From Neurospora tetraspora (lineage: Eukaryota > Ascomycota > Sordariomycetes > Sordariales > Sordariaceae): a stretch of 64,000 bases of DNA. The stretch's first letter is position 1, and each line of letters starts with the position of its first letter. This document shows positions 10,740-21,414 of this stretch, piece by piece. The stretch is from positions 1,364,001 to 1,428,000 of the forward strand of contig NW_026944386.1 in assembly GCF_033439725.1 (NCBI RefSeq), read 5' to 3'. Both the position numbers and the translations under genes were made by a program. The notes under the pieces were generated by a model, which was given only the letters and a program-made list of their open reading frames with translations, ran no database searches and was not told the origin of the DNA.

Positions 10740-11800
10740 GAGGGTACACAAAAAGGCTTAGCAATAGACTGATGCCCAAGAGAGGACCCTACCATGGTAA
10801 CTCAAATAGATCGTCGACGATAACCTTACTAACCGAAATAGATATAAAGAAACAATATATAATAGTATCGTAAATACCTTACGCGAAAAATATAATATCG
10901 AATTTAATACTATATAAATACGTAATAAAATCGATTACTTCAAACGCAAGTAGCGTACTTAGTAAGTACTCGCTAGTTTCGTTAGCTAATCCAGCTTCGG
11001 TTACGATAATGAGACTAGGCTCTATATTACTAAAAATACTATCTAAGATTCCTTCTTAGAAGTTAGTCTAGCATCCTTAATTAAGTTAAATCGGTTAAAT
11101 ATACTTACTAACAATACAGTAGAGCTACAAAAAATATACCCAATTCAAAACTAAAACCCTCCCGCACCGTAAATTATAGAGGAGACGTTCTCTAATAACC
11201 AGGGTACTACTAGAGCCTATACCTTAATATTAGGCGCACTCCTATCACGCCGAGAGATCCCTCCTATAGATATACCTTATAATTCGGATAATGAAGATTT
11301 CGAAGGCGAGCTCACAATCCCTACCTATGTACGTGACGGCAAGAAAAGACCTACTTCATCGACCGACCCTAAAAAGAAGAAAAAGAAGAGTAACGGTGAG
11401 GCTATTAACGAGAGCTTTAAGTATTTTATTAACGTAATGTCGTTGGCGGAGTACCAAAAAGAGGTCGCGCACGAATAAATAACGAAGGCGGTCGCGATAT
11501 TCGAAAAAGACTAGGAGGCTAAAATCTACCTTAATATTAGTATTCATACCTTACGCGAATAGGAGGAGTTAAAGTCGAGGGCGCATTACTTCGTAATCAT
11601 TTCAAAGAAGATAAAAGAAGCGTACTTTAAAGTTATAAAAAAAAAGTTGGGTATTAAAAACGAGAAGGAGAAGGAGGAGGAAGAGGATTTACCCACCCTA
11701 TAATTACAAGAGGAGGATCTAGATATATTTAACGAAAATTTAATCGACCCAACTCTATATTCGAATACCTTACGCTCAAATAATCCAAACCTATAAATAC
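10740..11800 (+). pseudogene. Myb/SANT-like accessory gene of the Harbinger element (relic)
   Basis: The plus-strand reading resembles the Myb/SANT-like DNA-binding proteins that accompany PIF/Harbinger transposases. A helical segment around 10830-10980 is followed by SSFGYDNETRLYITK (about 10989-11033), matching the S-GFGWD-x-T-x-x-x-x-A pattern of that domain. Further on come an acidic stretch and a lysine-rich, possibly nuclear-targeting KKRPTSSTDPKKKKKK near 11345-11390, then a charged helical tail to about 11760. Several TAG and TAA codons interrupt it. In this family such proteins bind element ends and carry the transposase to the nucleus. Confidence 0.7.
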
Positions 11801-12489
11801 GCTATATTACAATGTACTACAGCAATTTACTTATATACACAAAGTTCCTACAAATAGGAGGGAGCGGGAAGTAGGACTTACCCCGAATTTGATTTTTATT
11901 ATCTTTTTTATCTTTTCTTCGTACTGAAACTTTAATACTTAAAAAAATCGTATATATATAAAAATTGATCATTTTAATCGCTAGACCGAATTGGATCGAT
12001 ATATCTAATTTATATTGAAATTAAAGCACTTTTATAAATAATACAAATAATTCTATAAATACCTTCGATTAGGGATACGGGTCGCCAAAACTATATAGAC
12101 GGCGCTAATATCGATTGATATATCAAACTTAATAAATATATCGTCATATTTCAAATCTAAAGATTTTGAAATTTCTAAAGTCAAATACTAGATTACAAAC
12201 TTCCCCTCCTCTCCTCTCCTCTCTACTCTATTCTACACTTTATACTTTACACCTCTCCCCTTCTTTAAAACTCGATACAATAGTCGCGCTATATCTTCTT
12301 TACAATACGCTCGCAATACTAATTCATCTAACTATTAGCACCTCCCTATCTCTCCTAATCCTCTATACCATACCTGACGAGAAGCACCTTCTCCTTCACA
12401 ATCTCTTACCGCTTAGGGTCAAAAATATCCACCATCTCCATTTCGTTAGCGAAAAGGTTACTAAATCCATCCCACTCCAAAATCCAATT

Positions 12490-13545
12490 TAATAACGCCG
12501 TAGTAGTATATATAACCTCGATTTAAACCTTTAACGGCAACGATAGGGATATACAATAAATCCTAAAGCTCCCTTTCAACCGACTAATAGTCTTCTCGAT
12601 TATAATCCGAATCTAGGAATAACGTAAATTGAATAACTCCTTATAATCCGCTAGTTTCAACCCTACTCTAGCAATCTCTACTAAATAATATCGCACACCA
12701 CGGTACAACACGAAGAATTTTAAATTATTATTATAACCGGCGTCGGCTAAATATATATAATTCTTAAGGATACTAAACCTATTAGTAAATACTATATTTA
12801 ATACCCTTATATCGTTAGCGGACCCCTCCTAACTAGGAAGTACGTATATAATCCAACTAAAGAAGTTATATACTAACAAAACGTTCATAGAGACACCTCC
12901 CTTTCGGTTACGCTATAGTCTTTACTACTTAATAGAAACCCTTACGCTAAAGTGCGAACTATTGAAAACTCTTAAAACCTTATAAAAATCAAGAAATAGC
13001 TTAGGATTAGTTTCAATTTCATAGGGGGTTTCTACCTTAGGCAAGCGGACTTTCTTCTAGCATAGCATTAAACAAGCATTAAGAACCTTATAAAATATTC
13101 TATCGTAGAAGTTAAATATAAAATTCCTTTTCATATTACTCTAGATGCTTACTAACCTATATACTATCTCTAAATTGAAACCTAATACGTATACAATTAT
13201 ACGAAAATTAATACCTTATACCACAATAAAAAGAAAGACAACAACCTTCTCGTATATCGTAATCTTTACAAACAACGATAAGCTAGTATAACAATCGAGC
13301 CATACTACTAGACCGTTAAACGCACGCGGCGTCATTCGCAATAACAATTGGAAGCGGCCTTTATATCTATAGAGAAGGTCGTACATCGTCATCCACGAAC
13401 TTCTACCCACATTCATAGGGATTGGAGGTACCCAGGGCATAAAGCGGGTCATATACAGCATTACGGCTACTTGTATAGCCCTCTTACGACAACGCTAGAA
13501 TCGTTATTAATATTGTACGACGTCAAACGAGGGCATGGCGGTTGA
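12490..13545 (-). pseudogene. Harbinger DDE transposase (relic)
   Basis: Minus-strand reading with clear HARBI1/DDE_4 landmarks in order. First is an N-terminal segment with LLRMTPRAFNGLVVWL and a following EKVVVFLFIVV (13461-13216). Next are YRNRKG-like and NVLLVYNF segments (about 12860-12920), then EGSANDIRVL (about 12800-12840). YLADAGY carries the second catalytic Asp (about 12732-12752), and IIIEKTISRLKGSFRI the catalytic Glu region (about 12565-12612). Order and spacing match the family. In-frame stops (TAG, TAA) fall at several places, so no full protein can be made. The start is uncertain; the open frame with the first Met at 13461 covers only the N-terminal part. Confidence 0.85.
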
Positions 13546-13960
13546 TCTGGTCAATTAAGGGTAGCGATAAGGGTTGTCACGTGCTATAAAAGATATACAA
13601 AATAATAAAATTTCTAGTTCAAAAGGTCGATTCAGGACCCTTTTGTGTTCTGAACCAGTGCGATGGATTTCAGATTGATCTACGTTATTTGATTGGCTCA
13701 AAATCGAAAGTGGGGGCATAAATTTCAGAGCCCTGATTTTACATCAATTTCAGGGCGAGTCAACTAAGAGTGGCGCCAAACAGCACTCTTAAATTTACGA
13801 CTCTGAACAGTTCAGAGCACAATTTCAGAGCATCCAAACACGCCCTTAGGGTTCAATCCTGAGCATTCTTGCGAGAGGTCCCGGGTTCAATCCCCGGGTG
13901 GCCCCACTTTTTCAGTTTTTCTATTTTTATTTTTTGTCTTATTTTTTATTATAGTTATAT

Positions 13961-14152
13961 TGTTGGAGGTGTCCCGTGTCACGTGCGGCCAGCCATGGCT
14001 CCCTTCTCCCTTCACTGGCCATGGCCCCACCGCACAGGGACCTCCCTTGCCCTACTTTTAGACCTCCAGACTTTACACACAGTCTGACCTCTACTCTACT
14101 CAATACATCACCATCATCATTGATTCGTTCGTTGTCGTTCAGCCTATTCACA
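13961..14152 (+). mobile_element. Solo LTR, 192-bp family, copy 1
   Basis: Begins TGTTGGAGG and ends TTCACA, flanked by a 5-bp target duplication TATAT (13956-13960 and 14153-14157). A copy of the same length lies at 55518-55709, about 97% identical by eye. TG...CA ends and a 5-bp duplication mark it as an LTR, and the TGTTGG start is common in Copia-type elements. No internal region is present, so it is a solo LTR left by recombination between the two LTRs. It lies 55 bp downstream of the tRNA-Pro gene and shows no RIP signature. Confidence 0.88.
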
Positions 14153-14324
14153 TATATATATCCCTGAAAGTGCAAACAATCTTGGCAGACGAAACTTTTA
14201 ATATCGTCTTCCGGGGCGCTGGCAGAATTTGACTGAAGCGCAGCTGTTATATAGGTCTAGGTAAGTATCTCAATTACTAACGTATACCTCTAGCTATATT
14301 CAAATTATTAACGCCAAAAATTAG
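14153..14324. other. AT-rich spacer after the solo LTR
   Basis: Short stretch between the solo LTR and a minisatellite. The first 70 bp keep normal composition. No gene or element was recognised. Confidence 0.35.
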
Positions 14325-14478
14325 CGGTCTACTCTTAACGTCTAGCTATATCCCAATCATCAATGCCAAAATTTAGCTATCTACTTTTAGCGCTTAATTA
14401 TATCCCAATTATCAACGCCAAATTTTGGCTATCTACTCTTAACGCTTAGTTATATCCCAATTATCAACGCCAAAGTTT
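14325..14478 (+). repeat. 53-bp tandem repeat, about 3 copies
   Basis: Units starting near tatatcccaat...caacgcc recur about every 52-53 bp (starts near 14347, 14399 and 14452), with a more diverged unit before them. Differences between units are mostly C/T, consistent with light RIP. Function unknown. Confidence 0.75.
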
Positions 14479-14494
14479 TATAATGCTTCTTCTT

Positions 14495-14582
14495 TTTGAC
14501 CAATGCTTCCAATACTTCCAATGCTTCCAATACTTCATTGCTTCATTGCTTCATTGCTTCATTGCTTCATTACTTTATTACT
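14495..14582 (+). repeat. 8-9-bp microsatellite (caatgcttc / attgcttc)
   Basis: Four 9-bp units alternating CAATGCTTC and CAATACTTC run into about five 8-bp ATTGCTTC units. The boundary between the two unit sizes is sharp, so one probably grew from the other by slippage. Confidence 0.85.
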
Positions 14583-15413
14583 TCCTATTATTTCAAAATT
14601 TCTATTTCCTTTTCTTCTTGCTTACTAGGGGGCTGCGCCCCCCGGGATCCCCCCTTTGCCTGCGACGCTCAAATTTATAGTACCGCCAAGACCAGGGGGA
14701 CACCCCCCGTGGTGTGTACGGACTGCAAAATTCTGACCAATCCAAGGTACGGATTTGGTTACAAACTATTCAAAACCGGCCAATTACAACACGAACTTAC
14801 ATGGGTATCGACCCTATTATAGAGAAGCTCCGCTATGCTCGCTCACTTCGTGTTAAAATACTTCTTTCCCTAGACCATAAGAGCTGCGCTTCAACAATTT
14901 TTAAATATTTGTACTTATAAAGGTTATTTTTATATAGAAGCTTCTAATAAAGTTTATTTACTATATATTTAGAAACTCTTTCATAATTACGTAGATAGTA
15001 TTATAGCTACAATAAGGATAGTGCGGTTAATATAAGCGTTGGTTGTATAGTTTAATTAAGGTTCTATAAAGAAGGAAAAGTTTGTTTAAGAGGCGGCTCT
15101 ATTAGAAATACGCGGTTTTAATAGGGGCTATACGGATATAACTACGGCGCTTTATAATAATTCTAATTAATAAATTAGAGTGTTATAGTCCGGGCTTCAA
15201 CCCTACAATATTATTCCCCTTCTCCCTTTTCTTACCCCTCCTCACGTTTATTTACTCCTTTCTTTTTAAAAACAAAGGGACTAGGTAGTACCGCACGTAC
15301 ACGTACTTCTAATTCTATATATATAAACCTTTAGCCTAACCTTTCTTCTTTCTTTTTTTTCATTTCTTTTCTCTCTAATTATTCTTTAATTTTCTAAAGT
15401 AAATAATATTAAT
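14583..15413. other. Unassigned stretch with two GC hairpins, then RIP-type DNA
   Basis: From 14600 to about 14890 composition is normal. Two strong hairpins are present: GGGGGC-TGC-GCCCCC (14628-14642) and GGGGG-ACA-CCCCC (14695-14707). After 14890 it becomes AT-rich RIP-type DNA. The part from 15300 to 15413 has a TATA-like run followed by pyrimidine tracts, resembling an LTR promoter. No family could be assigned. Confidence 0.4.
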
Positions 15414-15534
15414 TGTTATGGGTCTACTGCGTGTGCACGGCAGTAGGGGTGGAACAGAGCTTAAGATTGTTAACGAGGAGGAAAATGTCTGCAGGCCTAA
15501 ACAGGTTTGTAGGGAAAACTTATATACTGGAACC

Positions 15535-15741
15535 TATCAGAATGTATGCAAAAGAGTAGGAGAAAAGCCATATTCATTCAATAAGAGAAAGCTAGATCTA
15601 CGCGATGTGACTATCCCTTTTATGCCCGCTTGCCTTGTCTACCCTTAGACACCCTTGTCTACCCTTATACCGGTACTTGAGTAAAGCTTTATAAGGCTAA
15701 TATATAAGGCTCAATACTATAAGAATATATAATGTTTGGCA
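15535..15741 (-). repeat. 3' LTR of the Copia element
   Basis: 207 bp, matching 29826-30033 along its whole length in the same orientation. Its inner edge meets the polypurine tract, and its outer edge meets the GAACC target duplication. Confidence 0.85.
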
Positions 15742-16117
15742 CTCCCCCTTACTAGATACGAATAATATTAAAATTCCCCCTTACTCTATATCCGTTAGTC
15801 TTGGACTAGAGGGCAAAACGATGTGTAGATATGTGTACTATGGAGAGAAGACTAGAGTAGAAGGGGAAAAGAAGTGTGGAGGGCTAAAATACAGAAAGGG
15901 TGTGAGGGCATAGACCCACACGACAAGGGAGGGGTGGGTACATGAACCCACCCGACGACAGTTAGCGTTCGTCATCGTCGCTATTAGAATCCAATTCTTT
16001 GCTAGTAGGTAAATTAATAATACCCGTATCCTCCTCAAAGCTCCCTAGTACCCTACTTTTATTAATAAGGCTAAGATTGTCTCTGAAACGTAAGAACTAA
16101 TCTTTAGTAAGCGGTTT

Positions 16118-16395
16118 GTCACGGCGTAGTCAAGGATGCGTACGAAGTGCAAAGACTGTACCACCTAGCTAACTTAGACTAAAGACAAGAAGTTGAAGAA
16201 GGAAAGGAATCCCAAAAGGGAAGGCTCGATGGGAGGACTGGGTTTTATACCCTGAACTCTGGAAGGGAGCCAAGCCAAGCCCAGAACCTAAACCACCTTG
16301 TGAATGGAAGCTTTGCAAATAGAAGCCACCTCTGGAAGCCACCCGTAAATAGGATCCATGAATGAAATCTATGACGGCTGATGCCAGCCGGCACA
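16118..16395 (+). mobile_element. Solo LTR, 278 bp, inside the Copia element
   Basis: Begins TGTCACGG and ends GGCACA, with a CGGTT target duplication (16113-16117 and 16396-16400). Composition is normal while the surrounding Copia DNA is RIP-damaged, so it arrived after, or escaped, that damage. No second copy is in the window; strand is nominal. Confidence 0.78.
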
Positions 16396-19300
16396 CGGTT
16401 TAGTCAATCTATTAGCTATCTACTCCTTTATTAGTATGTAAATAAGGTCGATAGAACCGTCTTTAACCTTTTTACGTATAAAATACTATTAAATATCAAT
16501 ATACTTTATCCTTTAATATTGTATTAGCTTCTTTGCAAGTACTATAGCGCCTTAGTTATTACAATAAATAATAATTACTTTATTGCCCTTACTTCGCCCT
16601 TAAAGATTAGTATTGAGTTCCGTATATAATTTATTTAACTAGATTACTTCCTTAGTCGCTAGTATTTATCTTATATATTCCATTTCCGCTAATAATAGGG
16701 CTACCGTCTACTATCGCTTTAAATTCTAATTAATCGAACTACTACGAATATTAAATATAAAGCCAGATATAGACTTTCTAATATCGAAATCACCAACCTA
16801 ATTAAAATCTCAATACCTTTCCAAAGGGTGTAATTCTCCCGTAAATATTAATATTAGGCTTTTCGTACCTTTAAAGTACTTAAAAATCCCTTTGAACGCC
16901 CGGAAATATATTTTAGTAGGGTTTGCGGCGTAACAATTAATTATAAATATAATATACGTAATATTTAATCTGGTACTAAGTATAACGTATATTAAAGAGC
17001 TAACGGCGGACTAAAATATAATAATTCTAACCTTCTTAGTAGTCCAATTTTCCCCCGCCTTCTTAAGATAATTAATTATTATTAGAGTATCCGCTAGATT
17101 ATATAAAGCTATACCAAATTAAGTAAGGATCTTATTGATATATCCCTATTAATTAAAATAAATAATCCGTTCCCGGCGATTCTAAGTAATACGGATATTA
17201 AAGTACTAGTAATAGGGACCCAAATTTATTATTTAAAACCTTTCATTCAATATATCTTTTAAAATTTAAATTTTAACTTTATTTTGACCTATAATTAGTA
17301 GGTTATCTACGTCAATAACTACGAAAATGCCGTTATTAGAGAAAACTCTATGATTAGTAATAATAAGGGTGTAGCCAAGATTTTTCAACGCTATTATTAA
17401 TATATTAAATTAGACCCTAAGTATTTACTTAAATCCGTAGAACGTTTTATTGAATTTATATACCCTTAGTCCCTTATTAAATTCTAATAGCTATTCTACG
17501 TAAATTATCTCATCTACATTTCTATATAGGAAAATAATCTTAATATCTATCTATTCAATTTCAAAATCTAGAATTACAATAATAGTAAATAGAATTTTAT
17601 AAATTAATAATTTCATAACGGAGGCAAACGTTTTAAAATAGTCTACGCTTTTAATTTACTCGAATCCGCGTACTACCCATCGAACTTTTCGCTTAATAAT
17701 TTCGTTATTTGGCCCTCGTTTAAATTTATAAACCTACTTGCCGCGCAAAACGTATATCGTTAATATAATATCCACCAATTCCTATATACTATTATTAATT
17801 AGAAATTCATATTCGTTTCTTATTACCTCTAGCTAGCCGTCCTAGAAGAAACTCTCTTTTACGTCCTTTAATATTATTAATTCTATTGCCTCGTTTAATT
17901 CTAATCCTAATTGAGATTCCCCAATAAATAATATATAGTACTAAATTGGGTGCGGGTATTTTACAATCCTATCTTTTAATAGATATTATAATTCTAAATA
18001 ATTGTTAATATTATTTTAATTGCTTAATAAAGGAAGCGTTTACGTTATTTACGTACTTTATATACTACTTTAGGTAAATAGTTCGATAATTATTATCCGA
18101 CGTCCTAGGGATAAATTATTTAATATATACTATTACCCTATAAATATATTCGTCTAATAATATACCTTTATTTTTAACGTTTGTAAAGTAGAGATTGTAT
18201 TATCGGTAAGGCCATAAATAACGAATTGAGAGATCCTTATTTACCTTTATTACTTCTTGGTTTACTCTAACTAATTAGTTACTTACCCTAGTCCGGGGTC
18301 TAGGGTCGACTACCCTATAAACCTATTTACTTACCTCCGGGATAACCTATTTACTTACCCTTATCCGGATCTATAGCGCCGGTTTACTTACCCTCCGCCG
18401 CTGTAGCGTCGGGACGGGGCCGGTCTAGGCTCGGAATTATTTACGTAGTTATATTTATTATCCTACGTTTAATTAGGGCCTTTTCTATTTTAAAATAAAT
18501 ATTATTTAATTTAATTATTCGATTAATTAGCGATAAGAATTTAAAGACTTTATATCCTTTGAAACTAATAAATATATATTTAATTACTTTTGTATCTATT
18601 TTTTCCCTATATATTTATAGAATTAAATATTAAGCGGTTATACTAATAACATTAATATCATTAATATTTAATCGTTATCCGTAGATTGATTTATACGGTA
18701 TTTTATTAAATATTGAATAAGGGCTCCTATTTTTAAAATAATTGACCGTTTTAAAGATTTCTAGCTAGAATTTCTTTAGAATATTCCCTCCAATTATAAT
18801 AAGTAGAAATCTTTTTCGAAAGTAGAAATTCAAACTCTCTACTATACTGTTTAATTAATATTATTCGGTTATTAACTATTCAATTTATATTCCTCTTTTC
18901 GCTACCTATTCATTAAATTCTTTATCATTCAATTTTTAAGCTCTATCGAAATAGATCGTCCTACATTTCTTTCTTTAGGGATCCTTTATTTCCAGCATTT
19001 ATACGAATTATTGAATAAATTACTATACTCTTACCCTATTTTTAATAGCTAATAAACCGCTAAATCTATTATACCAGTCGACTAATATAATTTAGTAGCA
19101 TTCTCTACAATGCTTAATAATATTGAATAAACTATAAATATTTATATAGATTATATTTAATATATATTCAGCCTATCTAAGTTTGTTATAATATAATATG
19201 TCTTTTATTCGGCTTCTAATGTATAATTTATACGTATAATACTATTGGGCATTTTTCATCCTATCGATTATCTTTTCCATTTTTACGAAGTTCTCCTCGC

Positions 19301-20046
19301 TAAAATAACTTATATATTCGTACCAAAGTCTCATATTTAGGCTAATAGAATAAGAGGTAAGGGCTTACTAAATTATATCGGTAATTTATAGTATACATAG
19401 GTTACTAAAACGGGTAACTTGAATTCCTATACCTCCTTTCTCGATATGTCAATAATTTCTGAATGGTATTATATTAGAACTATAATTAAGCAACTAGTTA
19501 TAGAAATTAAATTAATACTAAATTTTGGGGTAAAGAGAATATTCTTGAATCGAATTATAGTAATTACATTATTAGAAATATATTTCTTTTCTACCTCGCC
19601 AATACCTAATATTAGAACTTTTACGCTACTAATACTAATAATAGATCCGCTATATGCTTCGAAAGTAATGAAATTATTCCGGACGGTCGTTATATATTAA
19701 TTGCATTATAAATTAAAGAAGTAGGACGTTTAGAGTAAATAAGTCATCCCGTTATAACATATATTGTTAAAAGTAAATATAATAATCGTTTTAATTTAAT
19801 TGTAAATAGGTAAAAATAGGACCGAAACGGTTATAATAAAAATCTACTAAATTAGGATGATTACACTTAAAATTAATATCGAAAATGGATTTCTATCCTT
19901 TCACCTTTATTTGCGGGTAATATATTCTTTTTTTAAATCTAGGTAAAGTTACTAATAACTTTCCTTATTATAATATTTTTTATTATAATAGGTATAGAAT
20001 TTATGACGAAAGTTATTAATAAACGGGGTTAATATTATATTCCGCT

Positions 20047-20787
20047 GGGGGGATAGCTCAGTTGGGAAGATCTGGGCTTGGTTTCCTTCGGTTTCATCCG
20101 AAAGGTCGTAGGTTCGAATCCTGCTCCCCTCTCTTCCATCCGGTCTTAAGTTTTCGGGTTCTCCTAAGACCGGCCTCGGAATTTCTCCCCCACTCGAAGC
20201 ATATGGCTAAACTTGCAGGGCTCTCCCTAATTTAAAACCTTAGGATAAAGCGATTTGGCGTTTGAAAATTTCTTCTTCGACGGGGTTCTATTACTCCTCC
20301 ACCGCGAAGGTGGATTTTAAGTCGAATTCTCCACCCCTCGAAAAAACAATTACTTCGTCCGATAATATAATCATTATCCGCCCAATTAGCGTACGATTCC
20401 CTAATAGTAAGCAGGGTAACGCTTACCCCTTGCCTCCGTTAACCGGGGCCTTCGGGCCGATTAAAAAGAAAGCACGATAACGAAATTCGTAAAACCCTTC
20501 TGCCCTCCCCCTCCCCGAGGCGGTGCCCTAATAATAAGATGTATTTAGTCAACGATAAGAATTAAGGGTAGGGGTAGAGGGGTTGAGAAGAATTGGAGGA
20601 AAATCGAAAGGAAGGTTTAGGATTGAACGAAAATATATATTAGATATAAAGACGCAGGAGGTTTTCATCCGGTATTTGGCGGCGGATATACGGTTTTTCC
20701 GCCCGGCTTTGAACGACGAAGGACCGCATGCCTAAATAGGCGACTAATTAAAATTAGACAGTCAAGCGTGAATAAGATCATTATTAT
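20047..20787 (+). mobile_element. SINE, tRNA-derived head, about 741 bp
   Basis: Starts directly after a 14-bp target duplication TATTATATTCCGCT (20033-20046, repeated at 20788-20801) and ends in an ATT-repeat tail. The first 85 nt carry a perfect A box (TAGCTCAGTTGG, 20054-20065) and B box (GGTTCGAATCC), plus a tRNA-like acceptor pairing (GGGGGGA with TCCCCTC) and T arm. The middle does not form a proper anticodon arm. This is a Pol III promoter head, not a working tRNA. A body of about 650 bp of moderate GC content follows. Long variable target duplications show LINE-driven retroposition. It is unusually long for a SINE and sits inside the Copia relic. Confidence 0.8.
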
Positions 20788-21039
20788 TATTATATTCCGC
20801 TTTTTCGCTAATATTACTACCGTATTATAATTACCTTCAGTACTAATACGTATAAATTCGCCTTCGGCTAAACGTAGTATATTTTAAAAGGTAGGGAGTT
20901 TTTTTATTATAAGTAGCTTGGAAATTAGTTTTCCAAGCGCTATATTATTTTTAATTAAGCGCTTAGAATAATTGTAAAATTAATTGGTTCTCTAGGAATC
21001 GATACTCCGGGCTAATAATAATATATTCCTCTTATACAG

Positions 21040-21414
21040 TGCAAGGGCACAGTATAGATGAGTCGAAGGCAAAGCTAAGATTCCATCTATAATAGAAGAT
21101 TTCAAATAGGGACAAGAAAAGAGGAAGGGAATTAGGTACAAGCGTACAAACCCGAATAAATACCCTAATCGTACAAGCGACAGCAGAACCTACATACAAG
21201 TCGCTATCAGCCAATCCCTTCACTCGTATCCCCTTCACCTACAGGATAAACCCCTATACGTACTAGAGTCTACCCTATAACCAATTTTAATATAGCTAAT
21301 TAAATAACTCGCATCCTATAACCCGTATTATACCTAAAACCTCCATATACCTTATTCTATCGCATATAGTACCCAAGCCCAAACCTAATCTACTAATCTA
21401 CTAACGCCGTCACA
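21040..21414 (-). repeat. 3' LTR of the Gypsy element
   Basis: 375 bp, same length as 28102-28476 and aligned throughout. It is less RIP-damaged than its inner partner. Two further LTRs of this family lie at 30505-30874 and 32836-33215 in the opposite orientation. Confidence 0.87.

Larger units (their letters stand above)
10357..13845. mobile_element. PIF/Harbinger DNA transposon, RIP-damaged
   Basis: The element is 3,489 bp with perfect 25-bp terminal inverted repeats beginning GGGCGTGTTTGG, followed by further matching subterminal GCTCTGAAC motifs. The target duplication is TTA (10354-10356 and 13846-13848), as expected for PIF/Harbinger. Inside are the two genes typical of the superfamily, here convergent: a Myb/SANT-like gene on the plus strand and a DDE transposase on the minus strand. 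Both contain stops, mostly TAG or TAA where Gln or Trp would be expected, which is the RIP pattern. The terminal 150 bp or so at each end keep fairly normal composition. It is a dead copy as an autonomous element, though its ends look usable by a transposase supplied from elsewhere. Confidence 0.93.
10324..13905 (+). tRNA. tRNA-Pro (AGG), intron-containing, split by a Harbinger transposon
   Basis: The 5' part (10324-10356) holds acceptor strand GGGCCGC, an A box TGGTCTAGTGG, the D arm and the anticodon stem CTCGC, ending in TTA. The 3' part (13846-13905) repeats TTA, continues GGG, then an apparent 18-nt intron (13852-13869), the stem GCGAG, the T arm with B box GGTTCAATCCC, and acceptor strand GTGGCCC. 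Without the insert this is a normal tRNA-Pro with loop TTAGGGT, anticodon AGG, and an intron at the canonical place after position 37. The insert lies between anticodon bases 34 and 35. A 3.5-kb interruption must stop production of a normal tRNA, although excision could restore it. T5 runs at 13908-13912 and 13916-13920 look like the Pol III stop. Confidence 0.9.

Noticed and set aside
20047-20131. Annotation as an ordinary tRNA gene
   Set aside because: Acceptor and T arm pair, and both promoter boxes are perfect, but the middle cannot form a standard anticodon arm. The unit starts exactly at a 14-bp target duplication and continues for 741 bp, which fits a SINE better.
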